From positions 124,001 to 188,000 of the forward strand of contig NZ_AUCQ01000006.1 of the NCBI RefSeq assembly GCF_000429845.1: a stretch of DNA of 64,000 bases, written 5' to 3'. Shown here piece by piece: positions 54,080-62,709 of the stretch; the stretch's first letter is position 1; every line of letters begins with the position of its first letter. The stretch comes from Comamonas composti DSM 21721 (GTDB lineage Bacteria > Pseudomonadota > Gammaproteobacteria > Burkholderiales > Burkholderiaceae_C). The notes below the pieces were generated by a model that ran no database searches, was not told the DNA's origin, and saw only the letters and a program-made list of their open reading frames with translations. The position numbers and the translations under genes are program-made.

Positions 54080-55798
54080 ATGAAGATCATCGAACGCCAG
54101 ATTCCCAGCGCGCAGGCCAGTGCCCTGCAACAGGCCGGAATCCACCCCCTGCTGGCCAGGCTGTATGCGGCGCGCGGCGTGTGCTCGGCCGATGAGCTGG
54201 ACGAAGCGCCGAAGAACCTGCTGGCTCCCTGCGGCCTTCTGGGCATGGACCAGGCTGTGCAACTGCTGGCCGATGCCATCGAGGCCGGCAAGAAGCTGTG
54301 CGTGGTCGCCGACTATGACTGCGACGGCGCCACTGCCTGCGCCGTGGCCTGGCGCGGCCTGCGCATGCTGGGCGCGCAAAACCTGAGCTTTCTCGTCCCC
54401 GATCGCGTGGTCGACGGCTACGGCCTCACGCCGCCGATTGCTCAGCGCGTAAAGCAGCTGGGCGCCGATGTGCTGATCACCGTGGACAACGGCATTGCCA
54501 GCGTGGAAGGCGTGGCCGAGGCCAAGGCCCTGGGCCTGAGCGTACTCGTCACCGATCACCACCTGCCCGGCGAACACTTGCCACTGGCCGATGCCATCGT
54601 CAACCCCAACCAGCCGGGCTGTGGCTTCGAGAGCAAGTCCATGGCCGGCGTGGGCGTGATGTTCTACGTGCTGCTGGCCCTGCGCACCGAGTTGCGCACG
54701 CGCGGGCGCTTCGACAAGAGCAGCCAGCCCCGCCTCGAAAGCCTGCTGCCCCTGGTGGCGCTGGGCACGGTGGCGGATGTGGTCCGGCTGGACGCCAACA
54801 ACCGCCGGCTCGTGGCCCTGGGCCTCAAGCAGATACGGCGCGGCCAGATGCAGGCCGGGCTACAGGCCTTGTTCAATGCGGCCGGCCGCAAATGGGCCGT
54901 GGCCGCGACCTTCGACTTCGGCTTTGCACTGGGCCCGCGCATCAATGCCGCAGGCCGCCTGGCCGACATGACGCTGGGCATCGAGTGTCTGATCACCGAC
55001 GATGCAGGCCGCGCAGCCCAGCTCGCACAGATGCTGGATGCCATCAACCGCGAGCGCCGTGAGATCGAAGGCGGCATGCGCGAGCAGGCCTTTTTGCTGG
55101 CCGAAGGCCTGTGCACCGACGGCATGACGCCGCCCGCAGCCGTCAGCGTGTTCGACCCCGACTTCCATGAAGGCGTGGTCGGCATCGTCGCTTCGCGCAT
55201 CAAGGACCGCATGCACCGCCCCTGCTTTGTGTTCGCAGCCAGCGCCGCACCCGGCCGCGAGCATGAACTCAAAGGCTCGGGCCGCTCCATCCCGGGCTTT
55301 CATCTGCGCGATGCGCTGGACCTGGTCTCCAAGCGCCATCCGGGCCTGCTGATGCGCTTTGGCGGCCACGCCATGGCCGCAGGCTGCACGATTGCCGAGG
55401 CCGATTTCTCGCGCTTCGAGCAGGCCCTGGCCCAGGTGGCCCAGGAATGGCTGGATGCAGCCACGCTCACGCGGCGCCTGGAAACCGACGGCCCCCTGGA
55501 CCCCTGCTTTCTGAACCCCGAGATCGTGGAGAACCTCAACCTCCAGGTCTGGGGCCAGGGCTTTGCCCCGCCCACCTTCAGCGAGGAGATGCAGGTGCTG
55601 TCCCAGCGCCTGGTCGGCGAAAGACACTTGAAGCTGCAGCTCAGCCATCGGGGAGAGATGGTGGACGGCATCTGGTTCGGCCACACCGACCCTTTGCCCA
55701 ACTCGGCCCATATTGCGTTTCGCCTGGACATCAACGAATGGCGCGGAGAACGCAAGGTGCAGTTTCTGATCGAGGGCATGCATTCCGAGAGCCTTTGA
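54080..55798 (+). CDS. recJ: single-stranded-DNA-specific 5'-3' exonuclease RecJ
   Basis: A 572-residue DHH-family nuclease. Motif VVADYDCDGATACAV (about 77-91) and the DHH motif LVTDHHLPGE bind metal; the DHHA1 domain contains GSGRSIPGFHLRDAL and MRFGGHAMAAGC, and an OB-type domain closes the protein. It digests 5'-ended single strands in recombination and mismatch repair. Length is normal. Confidence 0.96.
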   Translation: MKIIERQIPSAQASALQQAGIHPLLARLYAARGVCSADELDEAPKNLLAPCGLLGMDQAVQLLADAIEAGKKLCVVADYDCDGATACAVAWRGLRMLGAQNLSFLVPDRVVDGYGLTPPIAQRVKQLGADVLITVDNGIASVEGVAEAKALGLSVLVTDHHLPGEHLPLADAIVNPNQPGCGFESKSMAGVGVMFYVLLALRTELRTRGRFDKSSQPRLESLLPLVALGTVADVVRLDANNRRLVALGLKQIRRGQMQAGLQALFNAAGRKWAVAATFDFGFALGPRINAAGRLADMTLGIECLITDDAGRAAQLAQMLDAINRERREIEGGMREQAFLLAEGLCTDGMTPPAAVSVFDPDFHEGVVGIVASRIKDRMHRPCFVFAASAAPGREHELKGSGRSIPGFHLRDALDLVSKRHPGLLMRFGGHAMAAGCTIAEADFSRFEQALAQVAQEWLDAATLTRRLETDGPLDPCFLNPEIVENLNLQVWGQGFAPPTFSEEMQVLSQRLVGERHLKLQLSHRGEMVDGIWFGHTDPLPNSAHIAFRLDINEWRGERKVQFLIEGMHSESL

Positions 55799-55898
55799 GG
55801 CGCAAGCGCTCAAAGGCACGCATGGCAGACGCGGTATTGGGCTCATGCCGTCTGACTCCATGCCTAGAATCCCGCCCAATCAAAAAAGGAATTTGGAA

Positions 55899-56579
55899 AT
55901 GATTTGTCGCACCTGGACTTTCACCCTGGCAAGCATGGCACTGGCTGCCGGCCTCGCTGGATGCAGCACCACCGAACAGTCCAGAGCACTGGAGACGAGC
56001 AAGCCGGCCTCTGCCGCCAGCAGCTACCAAGGGCCGCGCAGCCCCATCTCCGTCGGCAAGTTCGATAACCGCTCGGATTTCCAGCGCGGCATTTTCTCGG
56101 ACGGCGTGGACCGCCTGGGCAGCCAGGCGCGCACGATCTTGATCACCCATTTGCAGCAAAGCGGACGCTTCAGCGTGCTCGATCGCGACAACCTCTCGGA
56201 GACCAGGCAGGAAGCGGGCTTTAGCAAACAGGCCCAGAACATCAAGGGTGCGGCCTATGTGGTGACCGGCGATGTCAGCGAATTCGGCCGCAAGGTGGTC
56301 GGCGACCGCCAGTTGTTCGGCATTCTGGGCCGGGGCAAGGAGCAGGTGGCCTATGCCAAGGTCAGCCTCAACATCGTGAATGTGCAGACTTCGGAGGTGG
56401 TTTACTCGGCCCAGGGAGCGGGTGAATACAGCCTGTCAAGCCGCGAAATCGCGGGCTTTGGCAGCACGGCCAGCTATGACTCCACACTCAACGGCAAGGT
56501 GCTGGATCTGGCCGTGCGCGAGGCCGTGGACAAGCTGGTGGCCGGCGTGGAGAGCGGCGCCTGGCAGATCGCCCGATGA
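55899..56579 (+). CDS. CsgG-family outer-membrane lipoprotein
   Basis: A 226-residue lipoprotein: lipobox LAGC with Cys22, then a CsgG/HfaB-type domain including ISVGKFDNRSDFQRG, TILITHLQQSGRFSVLDR and YVVTGDVSEFG. In curli systems CsgG forms the secretion channel; related short forms with DUF4810 and DUF799 partners occur in Neisseria (NMB1164-1162). AGGAA precedes the ATG. First gene of a three-lipoprotein operon with ATGA overlaps. Confidence 0.88.
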   Translation: MICRTWTFTLASMALAAGLAGCSTTEQSRALETSKPASAASSYQGPRSPISVGKFDNRSDFQRGIFSDGVDRLGSQARTILITHLQQSGRFSVLDRDNLSETRQEAGFSKQAQNIKGAAYVVTGDVSEFGRKVVGDRQLFGILGRGKEQVAYAKVSLNIVNVQTSEVVYSAQGAGEYSLSSREIAGFGSTASYDSTLNGKVLDLAVREAVDKLVAGVESGAWQIAR

Positions 56580-56941
56580 AATCCGTACTCGCCCGTGCAG
56601 CATTCGTGCTTGCCCCCTTGCTGCTGGCGGGCTGCGCCAGCCCCAGCCCGGCGCTGTACACCTGGGGCAATTACCAGACCCAGCTCTACAAGCATCTGAA
56701 GGATGACGGCAGCAGCCCCGAGGAGCAGTTGTTCCAGTTGGAGGAGATGCAGCAAAAGGCCAGGGCCAGCGGCCAGGCTCTGCCTCCCGGCTATCGTGCC
56801 CACATGGGGCTGCTGTACGCCAAGCTCGGCAATCACCAGCAGGCTGCTTTGCAGCTGTCCGAAGAAAAAAGAGCTTTCCCCGAGTCCGCAGTCTTCATGG
56901 ACTTGCTGCTCAAGACCTTCACGCCCGCCAAGAGCCGTTAA
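56576..56941 (+). CDS. DUF4810 lipoprotein
   Basis: A 121-residue small lipoprotein: lipobox LAGC with Cys20, then a helical domain with YTWGNYQTQLYKHLKDDG and PPGYRAHMGLLYAKLGNHQQAA, resembling a single TPR-like unit. It overlaps the CsgG-like gene by four bases and the DUF799 gene by one. Probably anchored in the outer membrane and acting with both neighbours. Confidence 0.87.
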   Translation: MKSVLARAAFVLAPLLLAGCASPSPALYTWGNYQTQLYKHLKDDGSSPEEQLFQLEEMQQKARASGQALPPGYRAHMGLLYAKLGNHQQAALQLSEEKRAFPESAVFMDLLLKTFTPAKSR

Positions 56942-57603
56942 TGCGCACGCCAATCTCCACCAGACTTCTGACTGCGGCCTTGGCAGTCCTTGTGACGGGC
57001 TGCGCCAGTGCTCCCGGCTATGACTACTCGGCATTGCGCCAGGCCAAGCCCGCCTCCATCCTGGTGATGCCAGCGCTCAACCAGTCTCCCGATGTCACGG
57101 CCCCGGCCGGCGTGCTGTCCCAAGTCACGCTCCCTCTGGCCGAGGCCGGCTACTACGTGCTGCCCGTGAGCCTGAGCATGGACATGTTCGCGCAAAACGG
57201 CATGCATACGGCCGAAGATGCCCAGGCCCTGCCCATTGCCAAGCTCAGGGAGATCTTTGGTGCCGATGCAGCCCTGTACCTGGACATCCGCGATTACGGC
57301 ACCAGCTATGCCGTGCTCTCGAGTGCATCCGTGGTCACCTTGAGCGCCCGCCTTGTGGATCTGCGCACGGGCCGGCAACTGTGGGACGGCAACGCATCGG
57401 CCTCCAGCGCCGAAGGCCGCAACACGGGCTCAAGCCTTCTGGGCCTGCTGGTCACAGCCCTGGTGACTCAAATCCTGGAGACCATGAGCGAAAGCAGCCT
57501 GGAAGTTGCGGCCATTGCCAATCAGCGCCTGCTGTCCCCAGGCCTGCCTGGCGGCCTTTTGCACGGGCCGCGTTCGCCCGAATACGGTAAACCTGCACCC
57601 TGA
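56941..57603 (+). CDS. DUF799 / GNA1162-family lipoprotein
   Basis: A 220-residue lipoprotein with lipobox VTGC (Cys21) and a DUF799 domain: SILVMPALNQSPDVTAPAGVL, LREIFGADAALYLDIRDYG, RLVDLRTGRQLWDG. The meningococcal member GNA1162 has a TolB-N-like fold. The gene ends the three-lipoprotein operon. Confidence 0.88.
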   Translation: MRTPISTRLLTAALAVLVTGCASAPGYDYSALRQAKPASILVMPALNQSPDVTAPAGVLSQVTLPLAEAGYYVLPVSLSMDMFAQNGMHTAEDAQALPIAKLREIFGADAALYLDIRDYGTSYAVLSSASVVTLSARLVDLRTGRQLWDGNASASSAEGRNTGSSLLGLLVTALVTQILETMSESSLEVAAIANQRLLSPGLPGGLLHGPRSPEYGKPAP

Positions 57604-57627
57604 AAAACTCGGACACGGACCCAAAAC

Positions 57628-57639
57628 TACAATGCTGGG
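57628..57639 (+). promoter_or_regulatory. -10 element suggesting a leaderless PHP mRNA
   Basis: TACAAT at 57628-57633 ends six bases before the GTG start codon at 57640, with no ribosome binding site. Transcription could begin on the G of the start codon. The -35 is poor. Confidence 0.4.
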
Positions 57640-58503
57640 GTGCACAAAACCTATTTGAATGCTGACCTGCATTGCCACTCCGTGATCTCGGACGGCACGC
57701 TGACTCCCGAGCAGCTTGCCAGACGGGCTGCAGACCGAGGCGTGCAACTGTGGTCCCTGACCGACCATGACGAAATCTCGGGCCAGGACAGGGCCATGGC
57801 TGCGGCCCGGGAATGCGGCCTGGACTATCTGACAGGCACGGAAATCTCGGCCAGTTTCGCCGGCAATACGATCCATATCGTAGGCCTGGGGTTCGATCAT
57901 AGAAATCCGGCGCTGCTCGAAGGCTTGCACTCGATCCGCCACGGACGCGCGCCGCGGGCCAGGCAAATGGCCGAGGCACTGGAGCAGGCCGGCATACCGG
58001 GCAGCTATGAGGGCGCACTGCGCCATGCAGGCAACCCCGAGCTGATTTCACGCACCCACTTCGCCCGCTTTCTCGTCGAGGCAGGGCATTGCAGCGATAC
58101 CTACGAGGTCTTCAGACGCTATCTGGCCGAAGGCCTGCCCGGCTATGTGCCCCATAGCTGGGCACGGCTGGGCGATGCCGTGCGCTGGATCACGGGTGCC
58201 GGCGGCGTGGCCGTGATTGCCCACCCCGCACGTTACGAACTCTCGGCCAATGAGGAATATGCGCTGTTCTATGAGTTCAAGACCCATGGCGGCCAGGGCG
58301 TCGAAGTCGTCACCGGCAGCCACAGACCCAGCGAATATGCGACTTATGCCGACATGGCCCGCGAGTTTGGCCTGGCGGCCTCGCGCGGCAGCGACTTTCA
58401 TAGCCCCGAGGAGTCCCATACCGACCTCGGATCGCTGCCCGCCCTGCCCTCGCAGCTCACGCCCGTCTGGGAGTTGCTAGAGAAACGCGTGATCCGCGCC
58501 TGA
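57640..58503 (+). CDS. PHP-domain phosphoesterase / 5'-3' exoribonuclease (YciV/RNase AM type)
   Basis: A 287-residue PHP protein with metal-binding motifs DLHCHSVISDGTLTPEQL, LTDHDEISG, the Glu in GTEISA, AVIAHPARY and GSDFHSPEE. The E. coli relative (trpH/yciV, now rnm) trims 5' ends of 5S and 23S rRNA and degrades 3',5'-nucleotide bisphosphates. As in E. coli, a yciO-type gene follows. The start codon is GTG. Confidence 0.9.
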   Translation: MHKTYLNADLHCHSVISDGTLTPEQLARRAADRGVQLWSLTDHDEISGQDRAMAAARECGLDYLTGTEISASFAGNTIHIVGLGFDHRNPALLEGLHSIRHGRAPRARQMAEALEQAGIPGSYEGALRHAGNPELISRTHFARFLVEAGHCSDTYEVFRRYLAEGLPGYVPHSWARLGDAVRWITGAGGVAVIAHPARYELSANEEYALFYEFKTHGGQGVEVVTGSHRPSEYATYADMAREFGLAASRGSDFHSPEESHTDLGSLPALPSQLTPVWELLEKRVIRA

Positions 58504-58558
58504 GCTCCTGTGGACGACTCCTCCCGCTCATTTGCATCCACCCACTCCCCCACATGCC

Positions 58559-59203
58559 ATGGTCCAACGCTTTGAAGTCCATCCCGAAAACCCCCAGCCC
58601 AGACTGCTCAAGCAGGCTGCCGACATGCTGCGTCAGGGAGCCATCCTGGCCATTCCCACGGATTCGAGCTATGCGCTGGCCTGCCACCTGGATGACAGAG
58701 CCGCCGTCGAAAGACTGCGCCGCATACGCCAGATCAATGACAAGCACCACCTGACCTTGCTGTGCAGGGATCTGTCAGAGCTGGCCAATCATGCGCGTGT
58801 GGACAATCGCCAGTACCGGCTGCTCAAGCTCGCAACGCCCGGGGCCTATACCTTTATTCTTGAAGCCTCCAAAGAGGTGCCCAAACGCCTGAGCCACCCC
58901 TCTCGCAAGACCATAGGCCTGCGCGTGCCCGAGCACAAGACGATCCAGGAGCTCTTGACCCAGTTGGGCGAGCCTCTGATCGCCACCACCTTGATCCCTC
59001 CGGGCGAGGTCGAGCCCTTGCATGATGCCGATGACATCCTGGCTCACTTCCCACATGAGCTCGATGCCGTGATCGATGCCGGCAGTTGTCCGGCCCAGCC
59101 CACCACGGTCATTGACCTTGTTCCCATGTCCCTGGGCAATGCCCCACAGGTGCTGCGCCAAGGCCGCGGCCCACTGGATGCTCTGGGTCTGAACCTGGAT
59201 TGA
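58559..59203 (+). CDS. YciO/Sua5/YrdC-family protein
   Basis: A 214-residue YrdC-fold protein with LLKQAADMLRQGAILAIPTD, KHHLTLLCRDLSEL and a C-terminal VIDLVPMSLGNAPQVLRQGRG. Family members make threonylcarbamoyl-AMP for tRNA modification; YciO lacks that full activity. The stretch IPTDSSYALAC follows the YciO pattern rather than TsaC. It probably shares a transcript with the PHP gene 55 bases upstream. Confidence 0.85.
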   Translation: MVQRFEVHPENPQPRLLKQAADMLRQGAILAIPTDSSYALACHLDDRAAVERLRRIRQINDKHHLTLLCRDLSELANHARVDNRQYRLLKLATPGAYTFILEASKEVPKRLSHPSRKTIGLRVPEHKTIQELLTQLGEPLIATTLIPPGEVEPLHDADDILAHFPHELDAVIDAGSCPAQPTTVIDLVPMSLGNAPQVLRQGRGPLDALGLNLD

Positions 59204-59869
59204 GCGCGACTCTCGCCGCTCCAGACACCTTGCCTGGCCGTTCGACTTGAACCGGCCGAGGCAAGACATCTGCCCCCGATCTTCGGCTACCAGGTTGAAC
59301 CGATGCCATCAACGGCGCCAGGCCCCTGAACAGACCTACTGACCAGGCCTCGATCCAGGCTGGACATGCTCCAGATCTCGATAGCTGTACGAGCCATCCA
59401 AGCCGCCGGTGGCTCCATGTCGAGTTCTTGACACAGATCACCAGGGGCTTTTGTCCAAGCAATCAAAATAATTTGTAACTATTGGTGCACAAAAATTCAA
59501 CTGCAACAGACAGCAGGCCTCGAAGTATCAAGGTGGATGTCCATGTCGATGAACAACCAACACACGCCCTTGAGCTTTCCTGCCCGAACCATCTTTGCCC
59601 TGCGTCACCATCTGGCAATGTAGGATAAACCTTTCACAATAAACGTCAGCATGCTGATAATGCCACCCTATGGGAAGCCAAATTACTTCCCGAATCTTGC
59701 TGACGGTTTCGTGTCTCTTTTGAAATAAAACAAATAATCACAATTGAGTAACAATATTTAACTTTCGCATAAAACCAATTAATCAAAAGCAAGTCCTCAC
59801 CCTCAGAAAGAAGCGCAGACGCTGGATATACGTCGGCTTCTCGAAGCAAGGATCTTGTTGTCTGAGACA
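59204..59869. other. gene-free intergenic region
   Basis: No gene is supported in these 666 bases. A stem-loop lies at 59229-59265. From about 59460 the sequence is AT-rich (for example CAATATTTAACTTTCGCATA), and it probably carries the promoter for the M50/trpS genes. No tRNA or riboswitch was recognised. Confidence 0.5.
59229..59265 (+). terminator. stem-loop after yciO-type gene
   Basis: CTTGCCTGGCCG and CGGCCGAGGCAAG pair over 12 bases with a one-base bulge and a 12-base loop, 25 bases after the stop. No T run follows, so it may be a factor-assisted terminator or an mRNA-stabilising hairpin. Confidence 0.4.
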
Positions 59870-60547
59870 ATGCCTGCCGTGGATACAAGCAACCTAATAC
59901 AGACTGTTCTCATATACGCCCTGCCCGTTTTGTATGCAATTACCGTGCACGAGGCGGCGCACGGCTATGCTGCACGCCATTTTGGCGACCATACGGCTGC
60001 AATGATGGGGCGAATCACGCTCAACCCGGTCAAGCACATCGACCCCATCGGCACCATCCTGATGCCGATACTGCTGTACTTTGCGACCTCCGGTGCGTTT
60101 CTGTTCGGCTATGCCAAGCCCGTACCCGTGCGCTTTGACCAATTGCGCAACCCCAAGCGGGACATGATCTGGGTGGCCCTGGCCGGCCCTGCATCCAACT
60201 TCGTCCAGGCCGTCCTCTGGGCTGCACTGTTTTGGCTGTTGCAAGCCCTGGGAGTCAAAGAGCGCTTCTTCCTGGAGATGTGCAGCGCAGGTGTCTTGGT
60301 CAATCTGATCATGTGGGCCTTGAACCTGTTCCCCATTCCTCCGCTCGATGGTGGCCGCATTCTGATCGGCCTGCTTCCATGGCGCCAGGCCCAGCTTCTG
60401 GCGCGCATAGAGCCATGGGGTTTCTTCATCGTCATGGGCCTGGTCATCGCAGGCCTGATGGGCAGCCTCTGGCTTCAGCCACTGGTCTACCTTGGCCATA
60501 CGGCGATCAATCTCATTTTGGCCCCGCTGATCTGGCTATTGCGCTGA
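59870..60547 (+). CDS. site-2 protease family (M50) membrane metallopeptidase
   Basis: A 225-residue rhomboid-size M50 protein. HEAAHGYAARHFGD gives zinc ligands His27 and His31 with Glu28, and FPIPPLDGGRIL gives the third ligand Asp. It has about five membrane segments and no PDZ domain, so it belongs to the small FtsH-like or YwhC-type group. It would cut membrane-embedded substrates; none is known. The ATG at 59870 is taken over TTG codons at 59855 and 59858. trpS follows 47 bases downstream. Confidence 0.9.
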   Translation: MPAVDTSNLIQTVLIYALPVLYAITVHEAAHGYAARHFGDHTAAMMGRITLNPVKHIDPIGTILMPILLYFATSGAFLFGYAKPVPVRFDQLRNPKRDMIWVALAGPASNFVQAVLWAALFWLLQALGVKERFFLEMCSAGVLVNLIMWALNLFPIPPLDGGRILIGLLPWRQAQLLARIEPWGFFIVMGLVIAGLMGSLWLQPLVYLGHTAINLILAPLIWLLR

Positions 60548-60594
60548 GTGCGCAGAGTCACGTTTTGCTTCGAGCTTTGTTACGATTCTTTTTC

Positions 60595-61899
60595 ATGAGC
60601 AGCACACGTTTTCTTACAGGCATCACACCCAGCGGCACCCCCCATCTGGGCAATTACGCAGGCATGCTGCGCCCAGCCATCGCAGCCAGCCGCACTCGCG
60701 AGGTCGAGAACTTCTACTTTCTCGCCGACTACCACGCACTCATCAAGTGCCAGGATCCTGCGCGAGTGCAACGCTCCACGATAGAGATCGCAGCCAGCTG
60801 GCTCGCCGCAGGTCTGGACCCCAAGCATGTCACCTTCTATCGTCAATCGGATATTCCAGAGATACCCGAGCTGTGCTGGCTTCTAACCTGTGTCACCGGC
60901 AAGGGCCTGCTGAACCGCGCCCACGCCTACAAGGCCGCCGTAGACAAAAACCAGGCATCAGGCATCGAGCCTGACGATGGAGTGACTGCAGGCCTCTTCA
61001 TGTACCCAGTTCTCATGGCTGCGGACATTCTGATCTTCAACGCCCACAAAGTGCCTGTGGGCCGGGATCAGGTGCAACACATAGAGATGGCGCGCGATAT
61101 GGCATCGAGCTTCAACCATCTCTACGGCAGCGAGTTCTTCATCCTGCCCGAAGCCCAGGTAGAGGAAAACGTGGCGACCTTGCCCGGTCTTGACGGACGC
61201 AAGATGAGCAAGAGCTACAACAACACCATTCCTCTGTTCGCTTCACGCGAGCAGCTCCGAAAGCTCATCAACAGCATCACCACCGATTCGCGCATGCCGG
61301 GCGAGCCCAAGACGGTCGAAGGATCCGCTCTGTTTCAGATCTACCAGGGCTTTGCGAGCGAAGCAGAAACCGAGGACTTGCGCCAAGCCTATGCCGACGG
61401 CATCGCCTGGGGCGATGCCAAGCAGATGCTGTTTGAGCGCATAGATCATGAGCTGGCGCCCATGCGCGAACGCTACGAGCATCTGATTGCCCATCCCGAA
61501 GAGCTTGAGGCGATCTTGCAGGCCGGAGCCGTCAAGGCCAGGCGCCTGAGCACGCCTCTTTTGCGCGAGCTGCGCTCGGCTGTTGGCCTGCGCAGCCTGG
61601 TTCAGGCGTCCACGTCAAGCAAGCCCAAGGCGAGCAAGCAGGCCCTGCCTCAGTTCAAGCAATATCGCGAAGCGGACGGCCGCTTTTACTTCAAGCTGCT
61701 AGCAGCCGATGGCCGGCTGCTGCTGCAAAGTCTGGGCTTTGATGCGCCCAAGCTGGCAGGCCAAGCCATAAGCCAGCTGCAGCGCGAAGGAGCCCAGGCC
61801 TTGAAAAATCTGCAGCCACACCTGCAGGCCATTGATGGTACGGATTCGCAGCAGATTCTGGCAGCCTTGGAACTGCTGAGTCAGTCTTGCGAAACCTGA
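60595..61899 (+). CDS. trpS: tryptophanyl-tRNA synthetase with C-terminal extension
   Basis: A 434-residue class I synthetase. The HIGH-type motif is in TPSGTPHLGNY (11-21) and KMSKS is at 203-207. The catalytic part ends near residue 345, the usual TrpS length. About 90 further residues follow, a Lys/Ser linker (STSSKPKASK) and a domain with DGRFYFKLLAADGRLLLQS and LGFDAPKLAGQAISQL, resembling a DUF1508/YegP unit. It charges tRNA-Trp. A longer upstream frame belongs to the M50 gene. Confidence 0.95.
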   Translation: MSSTRFLTGITPSGTPHLGNYAGMLRPAIAASRTREVENFYFLADYHALIKCQDPARVQRSTIEIAASWLAAGLDPKHVTFYRQSDIPEIPELCWLLTCVTGKGLLNRAHAYKAAVDKNQASGIEPDDGVTAGLFMYPVLMAADILIFNAHKVPVGRDQVQHIEMARDMASSFNHLYGSEFFILPEAQVEENVATLPGLDGRKMSKSYNNTIPLFASREQLRKLINSITTDSRMPGEPKTVEGSALFQIYQGFASEAETEDLRQAYADGIAWGDAKQMLFERIDHELAPMRERYEHLIAHPEELEAILQAGAVKARRLSTPLLRELRSAVGLRSLVQASTSSKPKASKQALPQFKQYREADGRFYFKLLAADGRLLLQSLGFDAPKLAGQAISQLQREGAQALKNLQPHLQAIDGTDSQQILAALELLSQSCET

Positions 61900-61992
61900 T
61901 GCCTTAAGAGCAAGTAGCGTCGGAGAAGCGGCAGGCAAAGCACTTCCGCCCCGATTGGTGTTTTAGCAACACAGATGTGAGAGGAAAAACGC

Positions 61993-62709
61993 ATGCGCAT
62001 AGCTGTCCTGGACGATGATCCCCTGCAACTAGAAATGCTGCGCCAAGTCGCACAGGCAGCAGGACATAGCTGCCTCACCTACCAGACCGGTAGCGCCCTT
62101 CAACTGGAGCTCCGCCGCGAAAGCTTCGACCTGCTGATTGTGGACTGGCACCTGCCGGACATGAACGGCACGGACGTGGTTCGCTGGGTTCGCGAACATG
62201 TCAGCCGCGACATGCCTGTCATCATCGTGACCCATCGCAGCGAAGAGGCCGACATCATCGAAGGCCTGTCCTGTGGGGCAGACGACTTCATGATCAAGCC
62301 CGTGCGACAAGGCGAATTGCACGCGCGTATTGCAGCACTGCTTCGCCGGGCCTATCCGACCTGCATACAAAGCGTGCTTGAGTTCGGCCCCTACCGCTTT
62401 CTCACGGTCAACAACAGCCTGGAGGTCAACGGCGAGCCGGTGGAAGTCACGCACCGCGAATATATGCTGGCACTGACACTGTTCCAGAACCGTGGTCGCC
62501 TGCTGTCACGCGATCACTTGCGCGAAGCTGTCTGGGGGCATAACGCCGAAGTGCAGTCCCGCTCCCTGGACACACATATATCGCGGCTGCGCTCATTGCT
62601 GAACTTGCGAGCCGGCCAGCCTTATTCAATCAGTGCGGTCTACGGGTACGGATACCGCCTGGACGTCCCTGACGAAGCCATGTCGGCCTCTAACGTTGCA
62701 GCCTTATGA
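61993..62709 (+). CDS. OmpR-type DNA-binding response regulator
   Basis: A 238-residue response regulator. The receiver domain has acidic residues at 8-9 (LDDDP), phosphoacceptor Asp51 (VDWHLPD), Thr80 and Lys102; the winged-helix domain includes HREYMLALTLFQNRGRLLSRDHL and TALSRL-like DTHISRLRSLL. It would regulate transcription when phosphorylated. No histidine kinase is visible in the window. GAGAGGAAAAACGC precedes the start. Its stop overlaps the next gene by ATGA. Confidence 0.93.
   Translation: MRIAVLDDDPLQLEMLRQVAQAAGHSCLTYQTGSALQLELRRESFDLLIVDWHLPDMNGTDVVRWVREHVSRDMPVIIVTHRSEEADIIEGLSCGADDFMIKPVRQGELHARIAALLRRAYPTCIQSVLEFGPYRFLTVNNSLEVNGEPVEVTHREYMLALTLFQNRGRLLSRDHLREAVWGHNAEVQSRSLDTHISRLRSLLNLRAGQPYSISAVYGYGYRLDVPDEAMSASNVAAL

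Noticed and set aside
59204..59869. tRNA or small RNA gene in the long gap before the M50 gene
   Set aside because: No cloverleaf arms or T-loop consensus; only a stem-loop near the left end.
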